Assembly: GCA_041161065.1 (NCBI GenBank)
Contig: JBEAVE010000034.1
Location: forward strand, 73,535 to 137,534
Length of the DNA: 64,000 nt
Origin: DYRG01 sp041161065
GTDB taxonomy: Bacteria; Pseudomonadota; Gammaproteobacteria; Beggiatoales; Beggiatoaceae
Reading direction: 5' to 3'
The position numbers and the translations under genes were made by a program. Positions 36,073-45,333 of this stretch are shown here, piece by piece. Numbering within the stretch: the stretch's first letter is position 1; each line of letters opens with the position of its first letter. Under the pieces are notes generated by a model that was given only the letters and a program-made list of their open reading frames with translations, did not search any database and was not told where the DNA came from.

Positions 36073-36998
36073 TGCCATCGGCGGCGGCACTGTACGATCG
36101 GATTGTCGGCAATATTGAACAGGTTGTGCAAGGGCAACGTCCCGCCATTCGCAAGTTATTGGCGGCGTTTGCAGCGGGCGGTCACGTGTTGTTGGAAGAT
36201 TTACCCGGCACAGGCAAAACGACCCTCGCAAAAGCCCTTGCGCAATCGTTGGCGGCGCAATTTCAACGCATTCAATTTACGCCTGATTTATTGCCGTCGG
36301 ATATTTTAGGGGTGTCGATTTTCGATCCGAACAGGCAAACCTTCAATTTTCACGCGGGTCCGATTTTTACGGAGATTCTGCTCGCCGATGAAATCAACCG
36401 TGCGTCGCCGCGCACCCAAGCCGCTTTATTAGAAGCGATGGCGGAACGTCAAATTAGTATCGATGGCACTTGTTATCCATTAAGTGAATTGTTTTTTGTG
36501 ATCGCGACGCAAAATCCGATTGAATTTCATGGAACTTATCCATTGCCAGAAGCTCAAATGGATCGGTTTGCAATGCGTTTTAGTTTGGGTTACATTTCTC
36601 ACGCCGATGAAATCAAATTATTAGAGCAAGCCCACCAAATAACCACGACCAAACCGTGCATTGATCATCAAGAAATTTTATTTCTCAAACAGCAAGTCCA
36701 AACGGTTCGAATCAGTGAAGAATTGAAACAATATTTAGTGCAATTAGTTCGAGAAACCCGCACCGTTTCAGGCGTGCAATTAGGTGCAAGTCCTCGCGCT
36801 TCCTTAACTTTATTGAAAACCGCCCAAGCCTTAGCTTTATTTGACGGATTAGAGTATGTTTCTCCCGATCACATTCAAGAATTAGCTGTCCCCGTTATTG
36901 CACACCGTTTGAAATTAGATTCTCAAGCCCGTTTCTCAGGACAACACGCCGAAGCCATTGTCCGTGAAATAATCCAGCGTTTTCCTGTTCCCATTTAA
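36072..36998 (+). CDS. MoxR-family AAA+ ATPase
   Basis: 308 aa. Walker A in LEDLPGTGKTTLAKALAQS (about residue 38-56), Walker B region EILLADEINRASPRTQAALLE, MAERQISIDGTCYPL and sensor 1 FFVIATQNPIEFHGTYPLPE are the MoxR signature. MoxR proteins usually act with VWA-domain proteins to insert cofactors or assemble complexes, and are usually followed by a DUF58 gene, which is missing here. ATG at 36072 overlaps the rubredoxin stop. A VWA protein (NorD-type) is encoded 1.5 kb upstream, but NorD normally pairs with NorQ rather than this MoxR subgroup. Confidence 0.9.
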   Translation: MPSAAALYDRIVGNIEQVVQGQRPAIRKLLAAFAAGGHVLLEDLPGTGKTTLAKALAQSLAAQFQRIQFTPDLLPSDILGVSIFDPNRQTFNFHAGPIFTEILLADEINRASPRTQAALLEAMAERQISIDGTCYPLSELFFVIATQNPIEFHGTYPLPEAQMDRFAMRFSLGYISHADEIKLLEQAHQITTTKPCIDHQEILFLKQQVQTVRISEELKQYLVQLVRETRTVSGVQLGASPRASLTLLKTAQALALFDGLEYVSPDHIQELAVPVIAHRLKLDSQARFSGQHAEAIVREIIQRFPVPI

Positions 36999-37010
36999 TT
37001 TAAAGAAACT

Positions 37011-38132
37011 ATGAATATTTTAGCCGATGAAAATATCCCATTGGTCAGTGAAGCATTTGCTCAATTTGGAACTATAACAACCTTTAATGGTCGACATTTG
37101 ACGGCTGATCAAACAACTAACGCCGACATTTTATTAGTTCGATCCGTTACAACCGTTAATGAACAACTGTTACAAAACAGTCCTGTTAAATTTGTTGGTT
37201 CAGCAACAATTGGTTTTGATCATGTGGATTTGAATTATTTGGCATCGAGAAAAATAGGCTTTTCAACTGCACCCGCAAGCAATGCAATTTCGGCGGCAGA
37301 ATATGTGATTGCCGCGTTGCTAATTTTATCGCAACAACAAAGGGTTATGTTATCTGAAAAAACCGTCGGGATTATTGGTTGTGGTAATGTCGGATCGAGA
37401 GTTTTAGCGCGATTAAAAGCCTTGAATGTGAAATGTTTAATTAACGATCCGCCTTTAGAAAAACAACACAAACTTTCTCACTCTTCAACTTTAGAAGAAA
37501 TATTACAATGTGATATTATCACGTTGCACGTTCCTTTAATTTTAGAGGGAGAATTTCCTACGTTTGAATTAGTGAATGATCAGTTTTTAAGTCAATTAAA
37601 AGATAATACCATTTTGATCAATACATCGAGAGGAAAAGTGGTTAATGAAACCGCATTATTAAAACACGCAGATCGTTTGAAGTTGGTTTTAGATGTGTGG
37701 AGAAACGAGCCAAATATTAATCAAACGCTTTTAGAGAAAACTTGTTTAGCAACCCCACATATTGCGGGTTATAGTTTTGATGGAAAAATTCGCGGAACAG
37801 AAATGATTTATGAAGCCTGTTGTGAATATTTTAAGGTTGAAAAAAAATGGAGAGCAAATTTACCTAAACCGCCTGTTGAAAAAATAGTATTTTCAAATCA
37901 AATTTCTCAAGAACAAGCCTTACATTTAGCAGTGCAAAGTTGTTATGATCTGCGCAGAGATGATGCCATGTTACGGCAAATAAAAAATGCTGAGCAACCG
38001 AATCCCTATTTTGATCAATTGCGTAAAAACTATCCAATTCGCCGTGAATTTTCAACGTTGGAAATTCGAACCCCTCATTATGAATTACAACAACAGTTAA
38101 TTGGACTGGGATTTGAAATAGAGAAACAGTGA
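37011..38132 (+). CDS. pdxB: Erythronate-4-phosphate dehydrogenase
   Basis: Second step of the DXP-independent pyridoxal phosphate pathway of gammaproteobacteria. 373 aa. N-terminal MNILADENIPLVSEAFAQFG is a PdxB hallmark. The NAD-binding motif is VGIIGCGNVGSRVLARL (about residue 118), with NTSRGKVVNETALL and the catalytic His in ATPHIAGYSFDGKIRGTEM. The C-terminal dimerisation domain of PdxB is present (about 285-373). Starts 12 bases after moxR on the same strand. Its last 36 bases overlap the convergent HPP gene. Confidence 0.95.
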   Translation: MNILADENIPLVSEAFAQFGTITTFNGRHLTADQTTNADILLVRSVTTVNEQLLQNSPVKFVGSATIGFDHVDLNYLASRKIGFSTAPASNAISAAEYVIAALLILSQQQRVMLSEKTVGIIGCGNVGSRVLARLKALNVKCLINDPPLEKQHKLSHSSTLEEILQCDIITLHVPLILEGEFPTFELVNDQFLSQLKDNTILINTSRGKVVNETALLKHADRLKLVLDVWRNEPNINQTLLEKTCLATPHIAGYSFDGKIRGTEMIYEACCEYFKVEKKWRANLPKPPVEKIVFSNQISQEQALHLAVQSCYDLRRDDAMLRQIKNAEQPNPYFDQLRKNYPIRREFSTLEIRTPHYELQQQLIGLGFEIEKQ

Positions 38133-38624
38133 ATTAGGATAGCGACGATGAGGAAAGAAACTGTTGATGATGGTGGCGAGAGATAAAATCAGAGCAACAT
38201 TTAATAAAACAGAGAGGAAAATTTGAAACATACCGAGTTGTGATGCGCTTAATACTGCAAACAAAGTTGTTCCACCGCCCGGAGGATGAACGCTATTGGT
38301 ATAGTGCATAACAACTAAGGTTAAAGCCACTGCTAAACCGCTAATTTGTGCTAATGTTAAACCGCTGTTAATTTCTAATAATTGTGCGCCTAATAATCCA
38401 ACCGTTGCGGCGAACAAATGTCCTCCAAAAACGTGCCAAGGTTGCGATAAGTCCCCGTGTGGTCTGTAAAAAATTAGAATTGACGACGCACCCATCGAGG
38501 ACACAAGCAATGGGTGAGAATCGGAAGAACTCAAATAATCGCACAGAATTGAAACCAACATAATGGTTAAGCCCGCGCCGATTGCACTAATCCACACATC
38601 GAGATGAAGTTTCTTTTGTTTCAT
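38097..38624 (-). CDS. HPP family integral membrane protein
   Basis: 175 aa with four to five membrane spans. The name-giving HPP motif is in MHYTNSVHPPGGGTTLFAVL (about residue 112), and PLLVSSMGASSILIFYRPHGDLSQPWHVFGGHL is the second conserved block. The family is found in bacteria and plant chloroplasts, where a member transports nitrite across membranes; here the substrate is unknown. It overlaps the end of pdxB tail to tail by 36 bases. The NorDEF genes in the window suggest some nitrogen-oxide metabolism, but no direct link is visible. Confidence 0.85.
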   Translation of the reverse strand: MKQKKLHLDVWISAIGAGLTIMLVSILCDYLSSSDSHPLLVSSMGASSILIFYRPHGDLSQPWHVFGGHLFAATVGLLGAQLLEINSGLTLAQISGLAVALTLVVMHYTNSVHPPGGGTTLFAVLSASQLGMFQIFLSVLLNVALILSLATIINSFFPHRRYPNSLFLYFKSQSN

Positions 38625-38693
38625 AGATTATAATTTAGCAGCATTTTTTGTAATCACCTTGAGCTTTATCAATTGTATTGGTATCGATAAAAA

Positions 38694-38719
38694 AACCCCT
38701 CGCAAAAATGGGAGGGGTT
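38694..38719 (-). terminator. Intrinsic terminator of the cytochrome c4 gene
   Basis: AACCCCTC (38694-38701) pairs with GAGGGGTT (38712-38719); in the minus direction the stem is followed by a run of seven T. It lies 23 bases after the cytochrome stop. Confidence 0.8.
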
Positions 38720-38742
38720 GATTTCAACAAACCGAAGAAAGT

Positions 38743-39369
38743 TTAGTGCAAACCAGCAATGTATTCGCTGAGTGCTTGGATTTCTTCAGGGCTCAAACGA
38801 GAGGCGATGTCTTGCATCATTTTTGCGTTTGCGCTGCCGTTATGATTGCCTTCTTTGTAACGAGCGATTTGTTTTTTGGTGTAAGCGGCGTGCTGCCCAC
38901 TTAAACGCGGATATTTCGCACCGGGGTTGCCGACTCCGTTTGGCGCGTGACAAGCCATGCAAGCGGGGACTTGCGTTGTTGCGTTGCCGCCACGATAGAG
39001 TTTTTGCCCTAATTCGACCGATTCTTTGGCAGCCATCCCAGGTTGAGGGGTTTGGCTACTAAAATAAGCGGCGACATCTAACATATCCTGATCGCTCAAC
39101 GGCGCGGCTTGACCCGACATCATGGGGTCTTTGCGTTTGCCGTCTTTGAAGGCTTTGAGTTGGTCGACGGTGTAAGCGGCGTGCTGTCCGGCTAATTTGG
39201 GAAACGCATCGCTGGGGCTGTTGCCGTCGGGACCGTGACAAGCACCACACGCAGCGGCTTTGGTTTGACCCGCTTTGGCATCGCCGACGGGGGTTGCGGG
39301 GGCTGCGGCATCATTCGCAAACGCTGATCCGCTGAGTACTGCACATAAAGCAAAAGTTAATTTCTTCAT
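38743..39369 (-). CDS. Cytochrome c4, periplasmic diheme electron carrier
   Basis: 208 aa with a signal peptide MKKLTFALCAVLSGSAFA. Two c-type haem sites are visible: CGACHGPDGNSP and CMACHAPNGVGNP, each followed by a half-domain with PxLAGQHAAYTxxQ (FPKLAGQHAAY and YPRLSGQHAAYTKKQ) and an axial Met (DPMMSGQAAPLSDQD, ANAKMMQDIA). This two-domain c4 layout serves cytochrome c oxidase, often cbb3-type. The ATG at 39369 with GGAG just upstream is chosen; the frame extends 46 residues further but lacks support. Confidence 0.92.
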   Translation of the reverse strand: MKKLTFALCAVLSGSAFANDAAAPATPVGDAKAGQTKAAACGACHGPDGNSPSDAFPKLAGQHAAYTVDQLKAFKDGKRKDPMMSGQAAPLSDQDMLDVAAYFSSQTPQPGMAAKESVELGQKLYRGGNATTQVPACMACHAPNGVGNPGAKYPRLSGQHAAYTKKQIARYKEGNHNGSANAKMMQDIASRLSPEEIQALSEYIAGLH

Positions 39370-39459
39370 TCTCCAATCCACATAGTTGAAATGAAACAAA
39401 CACATTCCTGCACACAAATGACATACTTTAGCAGAGGACACAGAAAAAAGTAATAGTTT

Positions 39460-41694
39460 ATGTATCAATTTGTGCTTATGTGGACGGTGGGGATTATTGC
39501 CTGCCAATTTTTAGAGGGATTACCATCAGTGCATTGGTTTTTCTTAGGGATTCCGTGCAGCGTTTTAATTTTCTTAAAAAACAAGCCGTTAAAAGTTTTA
39601 TCGGCGGGAATATTGGGTTTTTTATGGGCGTTTTGGACAGCTCACAACATTACAAACCACGATTTGCCCGATGCGCTTGAAAATCAATTAGTCACGCTCG
39701 AAGGGCGCGTCGCCGATATTCCTCAATCAACAAAATATGGAACGCGCTTTGAATTTGAAATTGACGATCCAAATTATCCGCATTTCACCGCCTATTTGAA
39801 TTGGCGCAAAGAAGCTCCCAATAATCTTCAAACCAATCAACGTTGGAAATTACAAGTTCGCCTAAAGAAAACGCACGGTTTACGCAATGAAAATACCTTT
39901 GATCAAGAGCAATGGTTCTTTCAACATCGCATTCGTGCTCAAGGTTCAGTTAAAACCGGTAAATTATTAGAAACTTCCAACAATTTACGATTTCAAATTT
40001 ATCAACTTTTCAAGGAAAAAACTGCCGATTTTCCTCGTTCAGGTATTTTAATCGCACTCATTTTAGGGGTCAAACAAGATATTTCACACCAAGAATGGAC
40101 AATTTTAAGATCAACCGGCACAACCCATTTAATTTCTGTGTCGGGTTTGCATTTGAGTTTTATGGCTTTTTTTGTTTTCGTAATATTAAATTTTTCAATG
40201 AAATTGTTGGGAGGAAAATGGCTCTTAAAAATCCCCGCTCAAACCTTAAATGCGCTATTAAGTTTCGTGGTAGTTGTAATATATGCGTGGTTAGCGGGTT
40301 TCTCTATTCCAACTCAACGGGCTTTAATAATGATTGGTGTGGTATTTTTGGGTATTATTTTCAGAAGAAAAGTTGCAAATGGACAGGTTTTAAGTCTCGC
40401 GTTATTTTTTGTTTTACTTTATGATCCATTAGCCGTTTTATCGATAGGTTTTTGGCTTTCTTTTATTGCAATTGCGATTTTATTTTGGATAAATAATCAG
40501 CAATCGTTTCTTATTATTTCAAATAAATTCATCAATATCCATACACATTGGGCAATTTTTTTAGTTTTAACGCCGCCTTTATTATTGTTTTTCGGACAGC
40601 TTCCATTGTTATCCATTCCTGCTAATTTAATTGCGGTTAATGCAGTGGGCTTTCTGAGTATGCCGCTGTTATTTCTAGGTTCACTATTATCGTGGTTGGA
40701 AATCGGGAATTATTTGTTATTTGCAAGTGCTTACATTTTAGACATCACAATGCGTTATTTAGAATGGATAGCAACGTTGGATATTTCCTTAATATATATT
40801 CCTAATTTATCGATAAGTGCTTTAATTTTAGCGTCGGTGGGAGTTTTTTTATTATTATTACCGCGTGGAATGATTGGAAAATGGGTAACAATTGGTTTAT
40901 TTTTACCTGCCTTTTTTCCTCATATTGATAAACCCAAAAAAGGTGATATAAAATTTGATTTATTAGAGGTGGGACAGGGTTTGTCAGCCGTTATTCAAAC
41001 AGAGCATCATGTTTTAGTTTATGATACTGCGCCTGCTTATGAAGAAAAAGTGATTGCAGAGAGCACTTTGATTCCTTTTTTACGAGGAAAAGGGATTAAA
41101 GAAATTAGCCGTTTAATCATTAGTCATCATCATTTTGATCACGCGGGAGGGGTGAGCGCATTACAAGAGGCATTTCAAATAGGCGATATTTTGAGCAGCG
41201 AACCTCAAAAAACAATGGGTGCAAGTTATTGCAAAAGCGGGCAACAATGGGAATGGGATAATGTGCAATTTGAAATGTTGGCGGGTGAAGAAAAACAGTA
41301 CAAAAATAATAGTTGCGTTTTAAAAATAACAACGGGGAATTCCTCTATTTTATTAACGGGAGATATTGAGAAAGAGCAAGAGTTTAGGTTAGTGCAACAA
41401 AACGTAAAAGCGGATATTTTAATTGCTCCCCATCACGGGAGCAAAACGTCGTCGAGTCAGCGTTTTGTGGAGGCGGTAAAACCGCGTTACGCCTTATTTT
41501 CAGCGGGCTACAGAAATAATTACAAACACCCCCGCCCAGAAATAATTGCCCGTTATCAAGCGATAGGAACACAAACCCTAAATACTGCAACCAGTGGTGC
41601 AATTTCTTTTCAATTAACACCTAATAATATTTCAGAGCCACAACGTTTTCGTGAAACCCATCGTCGTTATTGGCATCGTCAAATTGTTGAGTAG
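39460..41694 (+). CDS. comEC: ComEC/Rec2 DNA-uptake channel protein
   Basis: 744 aa. N-terminal membrane spans, a DUF4131 region (about 20-160), the Competence domain (about 185-450; HLISVSGLHLSFMAFFVF, AWLAGFSIPTQRALIMI) and a C-terminal metallo-beta-lactamase-like domain with SHHHFDHAGGVSALQEAF and IAPHHGSKTSSSQRF. This is the inner-membrane channel for transforming DNA, with the nuclease-like C-terminal domain possibly degrading one strand. It suggests the organism can be naturally competent. Part of the upstream cytochrome region on the opposite strand overlaps its 5' side only in the promoter area. Confidence 0.94.
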   Translation: MYQFVLMWTVGIIACQFLEGLPSVHWFFLGIPCSVLIFLKNKPLKVLSAGILGFLWAFWTAHNITNHDLPDALENQLVTLEGRVADIPQSTKYGTRFEFEIDDPNYPHFTAYLNWRKEAPNNLQTNQRWKLQVRLKKTHGLRNENTFDQEQWFFQHRIRAQGSVKTGKLLETSNNLRFQIYQLFKEKTADFPRSGILIALILGVKQDISHQEWTILRSTGTTHLISVSGLHLSFMAFFVFVILNFSMKLLGGKWLLKIPAQTLNALLSFVVVVIYAWLAGFSIPTQRALIMIGVVFLGIIFRRKVANGQVLSLALFFVLLYDPLAVLSIGFWLSFIAIAILFWINNQQSFLIISNKFINIHTHWAIFLVLTPPLLLFFGQLPLLSIPANLIAVNAVGFLSMPLLFLGSLLSWLEIGNYLLFASAYILDITMRYLEWIATLDISLIYIPNLSISALILASVGVFLLLLPRGMIGKWVTIGLFLPAFFPHIDKPKKGDIKFDLLEVGQGLSAVIQTEHHVLVYDTAPAYEEKVIAESTLIPFLRGKGIKEISRLIISHHHFDHAGGVSALQEAFQIGDILSSEPQKTMGASYCKSGQQWEWDNVQFEMLAGEEKQYKNNSCVLKITTGNSSILLTGDIEKEQEFRLVQQNVKADILIAPHHGSKTSSSQRFVEAVKPRYALFSAGYRNNYKHPRPEIIARYQAIGTQTLNTATSGAISFQLTPNNISEPQRFRETHRRYWHRQIVE

Positions 41695-41804
41695 CGCAAT
41701 TAGATGTGTGATTTCAATAAGTTAAATTTAAGGGGCGGTTGAGATTTTTCATGATCCATTTGAAAAAGTGCACTTAAAAAAAAGCGCGCCGTACAAGGAT
41801 TAGT

Positions 41805-41832
41805 TTGATAGGTTATAAAAAAATGTTATGAT
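41805..41832 (+). promoter_or_regulatory. Probable sigma70 promoter of phaC
   Basis: TTGATA (41805-41810), a 16-base spacer and TATGAT (41827-41832), 52 bases before the phaC ATG, which has an AGGAG ribosome site. The rest of the 189-base gap behind comEC shows no gene. Confidence 0.55.
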
Positions 41833-41883
41833 GCAAAGTTACGCGGGTATTTTTTCGTCACCCTCTTTTTTTAGGAGCATTGC

Positions 41884-43638
41884 ATGAGCACGCCACAATA
41901 TAAAACTCCTCAAGAGTTATTGCTTTCCATGAGTAAAGAATCTGAAGCCTTTTTGAACAGTTTTGCTTTTGAACAAAGTCAAGAAATGATGACCGAATTT
42001 AGCAAAGCATGGCAAACCATTGTTGCTCAATCGGTCGATCAACCGCAGAAATGGACAGAATTCTTTCAAAATTACCAACAGCAACAAATGAATTTATGGA
42101 TGAATTTCCTCAATCCACAAACCCCCGTTCAAACCTCTTCAGAAACCAAACCAGCTAAAGTGACTGATCGGCGTTTTGCGGGCAAAGCATGGGAAGAAAA
42201 TCCGGTTTTTAATTATTTGAAACAATCTTATCTATTAGCCTCTGATGTATTAACAAAAGCTGCCGAAGCGGCTAATTTAGATGAAGAAAATCAAAAACGT
42301 TTGAGTTTTTATACGCGATATTTCATCGACGCAATGTCACCTTCTAATTTTGCGGCGACCAATCCTGAAGTGATGCAATTAGCCATTGAAACAAAAGGAC
42401 AGAGTTTGTTAGATGGTTTGAGAAATATGCTCGGGGATATGGAGAAAGGGCGTATTAGTATGACCGATGAAAGTGTTTTTAGAGTCGGTGAAAATATTGC
42501 CGTTACAAAAGGCGCGGTGGTATTTCAAAATGAACTCATGCAATTGATTCAATACAAACCCACCACCGAGAAAGTAAATAGCCAACCTGTTGTGATTGTT
42601 CCTCCCTGTATTAACAAGTTTTACATTATGGATTTGCAACCGGCGAATTCATTAGTTAAATTCATTGTTGATCAAGGTTACACGGTATTTTTGATTTCAT
42701 GGGTGAATCCTGACGAGAGCCTCGCCAATACGCAATGGGATGATTATATTGAAAAAGGGACGATTACTGCCTTTGAAAAAGTGAGAAACATTACGGGTGC
42801 AGAAAAGATTAATACGGTTTCTTGGTGCGTGGGCGGGACGATTTTAGGAACGGCGTTGGCGGTGTTAAGTGCGCGAAATCAAGCAGATACGATCGCGTCT
42901 GCCACTTATTTGACAACCATGTTGGATTTTTCAGACCCCGGTGATTTGGGCGTGTTTTTGAGCGAAAGCTCCGTTGCACAACGCGAAGCCCATTTGAAAG
43001 TGACTAAAATGCTTTCAGGTCGAGATTTAGCAACCGCGTTTAATATGTTAAGAGCCAACGATTTGATTTGGTCGTATGTGGTGAACAATTATTTGAAAGG
43101 ACAATCTCCGCAACCCTTTGATATTCTTTACTGGAATAGCGACTCAACAAATATGCCCGCCGATATGTACATTTATTATTTGCGTAATATGTACTTAGAA
43201 AATAACTTAGCAAAACCCAACAAATTAACCATTTGTGGACAACCGATCGATTTGAGCAATATTAAAACTCCAACGTATTTCTTGTCGACCATTGAAGACC
43301 ATATTGCGCCTTGGAAAAGCACGTTTGTCGGCACAGAATTGGTTGGCGGCGAGGTCGAATTTGTGTTGGGCGCGAGCGGACATATCGCAGGTGTCATTAA
43401 TCCCGCCAGCAAAAATCGTCGTAACTATTGGGTTGGGGGCGAATTAAACAAAGGTGCGGATCATTGGTTGCAAACCGCTGAATCTAAAGCCGGAAGTTGG
43501 TGGAATCACTGGGCGGAATGGGTCGGCAAACAAGGCGGCGAACTCATCGATGCACCGCAAACATTGGGCAACGACGATTACAAAGAAATCGAACCTGCGC
43601 CCGGTAGTTATGTGAAAAAACGCATCGATCGGATTTAA
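41884..43638 (+). CDS. phaC: Class I poly(3-hydroxyalkanoate) synthase
   Basis: Polymerises 3-hydroxyacyl-CoA into PHA storage granules. 584 aa, as usual for class I. The alpha/beta hydrolase core contains the nucleophile box SWCVGGTILG with Cys315, the catalytic Asp472 in TIEDHIAPWKS and His500 in GASGHIAGVINP, at spacings close to those of the Ralstonia enzyme. The N-terminal PhaC_N domain includes NFAATNPEV and MEKGRISMTDE. No phaE, phaA or phaB gene is adjacent, so precursor supply is encoded elsewhere. Confidence 0.95.
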   Translation: MSTPQYKTPQELLLSMSKESEAFLNSFAFEQSQEMMTEFSKAWQTIVAQSVDQPQKWTEFFQNYQQQQMNLWMNFLNPQTPVQTSSETKPAKVTDRRFAGKAWEENPVFNYLKQSYLLASDVLTKAAEAANLDEENQKRLSFYTRYFIDAMSPSNFAATNPEVMQLAIETKGQSLLDGLRNMLGDMEKGRISMTDESVFRVGENIAVTKGAVVFQNELMQLIQYKPTTEKVNSQPVVIVPPCINKFYIMDLQPANSLVKFIVDQGYTVFLISWVNPDESLANTQWDDYIEKGTITAFEKVRNITGAEKINTVSWCVGGTILGTALAVLSARNQADTIASATYLTTMLDFSDPGDLGVFLSESSVAQREAHLKVTKMLSGRDLATAFNMLRANDLIWSYVVNNYLKGQSPQPFDILYWNSDSTNMPADMYIYYLRNMYLENNLAKPNKLTICGQPIDLSNIKTPTYFLSTIEDHIAPWKSTFVGTELVGGEVEFVLGASGHIAGVINPASKNRRNYWVGGELNKGADHWLQTAESKAGSWWNHWAEWVGKQGGELIDAPQTLGNDDYKEIEPAPGSYVKKRIDRI

Positions 43639-43654
43639 TTTTAGTCGAAAAAAG

Positions 43655-43689
43655 AGGCGCATCAAGTGAACCCATTCCCTGATGCGCCT
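43655..43689 (+). terminator. Stable hairpin behind phaC, possible terminator
   Basis: AGGCGCATCA (43655-43664) and TGATGCGCCT (43680-43689) pair perfectly around a 15-base loop. Only TTAATTT follows, so the T-run is weak. Stem and loop are related to the second hairpin at 43745-43778. Confidence 0.6.
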
Positions 43690-43704
43690 TAATTTATCCG
43701 TCCT

Positions 43705-43786
43705 TGCGCGGTAGGAAGCGCAGAGGCGGTTTTGGCAAGTGCGGGACGCTTCAAGAGAACCCATTTGCCTGAAGCGTCACCGCGCA
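43705..43786 (+). repeat. Structured element containing a second copy of the phaC hairpin
   Basis: TGCGCGGT (43705-43712) pairs with ACCGCGCA (43779-43786). Inside, GACGCTTCA (43745-43753) pairs with TGAAGCGTC (43770-43778) around a loop that repeats the AGnGAACCCATT of the first hairpin, and CGCA/TGCG can form a third stem. The whole could fold as a three-way junction. The rest of the 333-base gap before the kinase gene contains a promoter and no gene. Confidence 0.5.
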
Positions 43787-43887
43787 GTTTAATTGCTAGG
43801 AGCAAAATCAAACTGTCCTCTTTCAAAAGCAATCGATATGCCAATCTTCCAAAAATCCCCGCGCGCGCCGTTTTTTGTTGCCTAAAG

Positions 43888-43916
43888 TTGAATCTTTCAA
43901 ATAAACGCTTGATAAT
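43888..43916 (+). promoter_or_regulatory. Probable promoter of the REC-kinase operon
   Basis: TTGAAT (43888-43893), a 17-base spacer and GATAAT (43911-43916), 56 bases before the ATG at 43972, which has AGGAG 7 bases upstream. Confidence 0.45.
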
Positions 43917-43971
43917 ACCCTAGAGAGATTGTCAATTAAGGCGCAAATCTCCGCTCAATTAGGAGAATAAA

Positions 43972-45312
43972 ATGACGGTGGCTTCTTCTTTCCACATTTT
44001 GATTGTCGACGATAACAAAAATAACCTCTTCACTTTACGCACGTTAATCAATGAACACCTCGAATCCAATATCATTGAAGCGGATTCTGGACAGGGCGCG
44101 CTCGATGTTTTATTACAAACACATATTGATTTGATTATTTTAGATGTTCAAATGCCAGAAATGGACGGTTTTGAAACCGCAAAATTGATTCGTTCTTTTA
44201 AGAAAACCCGACACATTCCTATCGTTTTTCTGACCGCTGCTTATAAGTCTGCGGAGTTTCAAGAAAAAGGTTTCGCCGCCGGCGCAGCTGATTATTTAAC
44301 CAAACCCATCGACGCACCCCAACTAATTAGCCGAATCAACACCTATTTACGCTTTATTGAACAAGATCGCCGCCATCACGCAGAATTAGAACAAAAAGTC
44401 CGCGAGCGCACCGCTGAATTATTGGAAATGCGTAATAAATTAGAACAAAAAGTCCAAGAACGCACCGCCGAATTAAACGAAATCAACCAACAATTAAAAG
44501 ACGAAATCGAAATTAGAAAGAAAACCGAATTGGCTTTCAAAAAAGCAAAAGAAATCGCCGAACAAGCCAACCTCGCTAAAAGCCAGTTTCTTGCAAATAT
44601 GTCCCACGAATTGAGAACGCCTTTAAATGCTATTATTGGTTATAGCGAAATTTTATTTGAAGAAGCCAAAGATCAAATCGAGGAAAAAGGGCAATCTCCA
44701 GAAACCGATGCCTACACCGAAGATTTATTGAAAATCCAACACGCCGCCCGTCATTTATTAGCCATGATCAATGATGTGTTAGATTTATCAAAAATTGAAG
44801 CCGGTAAAATGCAAATTCATCTCGAAACTTTTGATTTGGCAGAAATTGTTTCTGAAATTACCAGTACGATTTCTCCATTGATTACAAAAAATCATAATGT
44901 TCTTCAAGTTATTTGGCAAGGACGTGAAGGATTAGTGCATAGTGATGTCACAAAAATTCGTCAAATTCTCATCAACTTATTAGGCAATGCGTCTAAATTT
45001 ACCGATAGAGGTATTATTCAATTGCGGGTGGGAATTGAAGATAATCCACAGGGGATTGCATGGATGCGTTTTCAAGTTAAAGATAGCGGCATTGGTATTA
45101 GCCCTGAACAGCAAGCAAAATTATTTCAACCTTTTATTCAAGCCGACGCGTCGACAACCCGTAAATATGGAGGAACAGGGTTAGGTTTAACTATTAGTCA
45201 GCATTTCACAGAAATGTTAGGAGGATATTTACAATTGGAAAGCAAAGTCGGCGAAGGAAGCACTTTTACCGTTTTATTGCCTGCGCAATTTTCTGAAAAC
45301 GGTCTTTTATAA
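43972..45312 (+). CDS. Response regulator-histidine kinase hybrid (REC-coiled coil-HisKA-HATPase)
   Basis: 446 aa, no membrane span. An N-terminal receiver (about 8-122; DDNKNNLFTLRTL, DLIILDVQMPEMDGFETA with the phospho-Asp, LTKPID) is followed by a coiled coil with a twofold LEQKVRERTAEL / LEQKVQERTAEL repeat, then HisKA with SQFLANMSHELRTPLNAI (phospho-His) and the ATPase with NLLGNASKFTDRG, DSGIGI and KYGGTGLGLTIS. It can be phosphorylated by an upstream kinase and pass signals on. No cognate output regulator is adjacent. The following gene, a binding protein, begins 21 bases later. Confidence 0.92.
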   Translation: MTVASSFHILIVDDNKNNLFTLRTLINEHLESNIIEADSGQGALDVLLQTHIDLIILDVQMPEMDGFETAKLIRSFKKTRHIPIVFLTAAYKSAEFQEKGFAAGAADYLTKPIDAPQLISRINTYLRFIEQDRRHHAELEQKVRERTAELLEMRNKLEQKVQERTAELNEINQQLKDEIEIRKKTELAFKKAKEIAEQANLAKSQFLANMSHELRTPLNAIIGYSEILFEEAKDQIEEKGQSPETDAYTEDLLKIQHAARHLLAMINDVLDLSKIEAGKMQIHLETFDLAEIVSEITSTISPLITKNHNVLQVIWQGREGLVHSDVTKIRQILINLLGNASKFTDRGIIQLRVGIEDNPQGIAWMRFQVKDSGIGISPEQQAKLFQPFIQADASTTRKYGGTGLGLTISQHFTEMLGGYLQLESKVGEGSTFTVLLPAQFSENGLL

Positions 45313-45333
45313 CAAAATGTGGAGGAACTTTTT

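Noticed and set aside
36072..36998. Calling the AAA+ protein NorQ or CbbQ
   Set aside because: The motifs (NRASPRTQAALLEAM, ATQNPIEFHGTYPLPEAQ) are those of the MoxR group; it is also coupled to rubredoxin rather than to norD.
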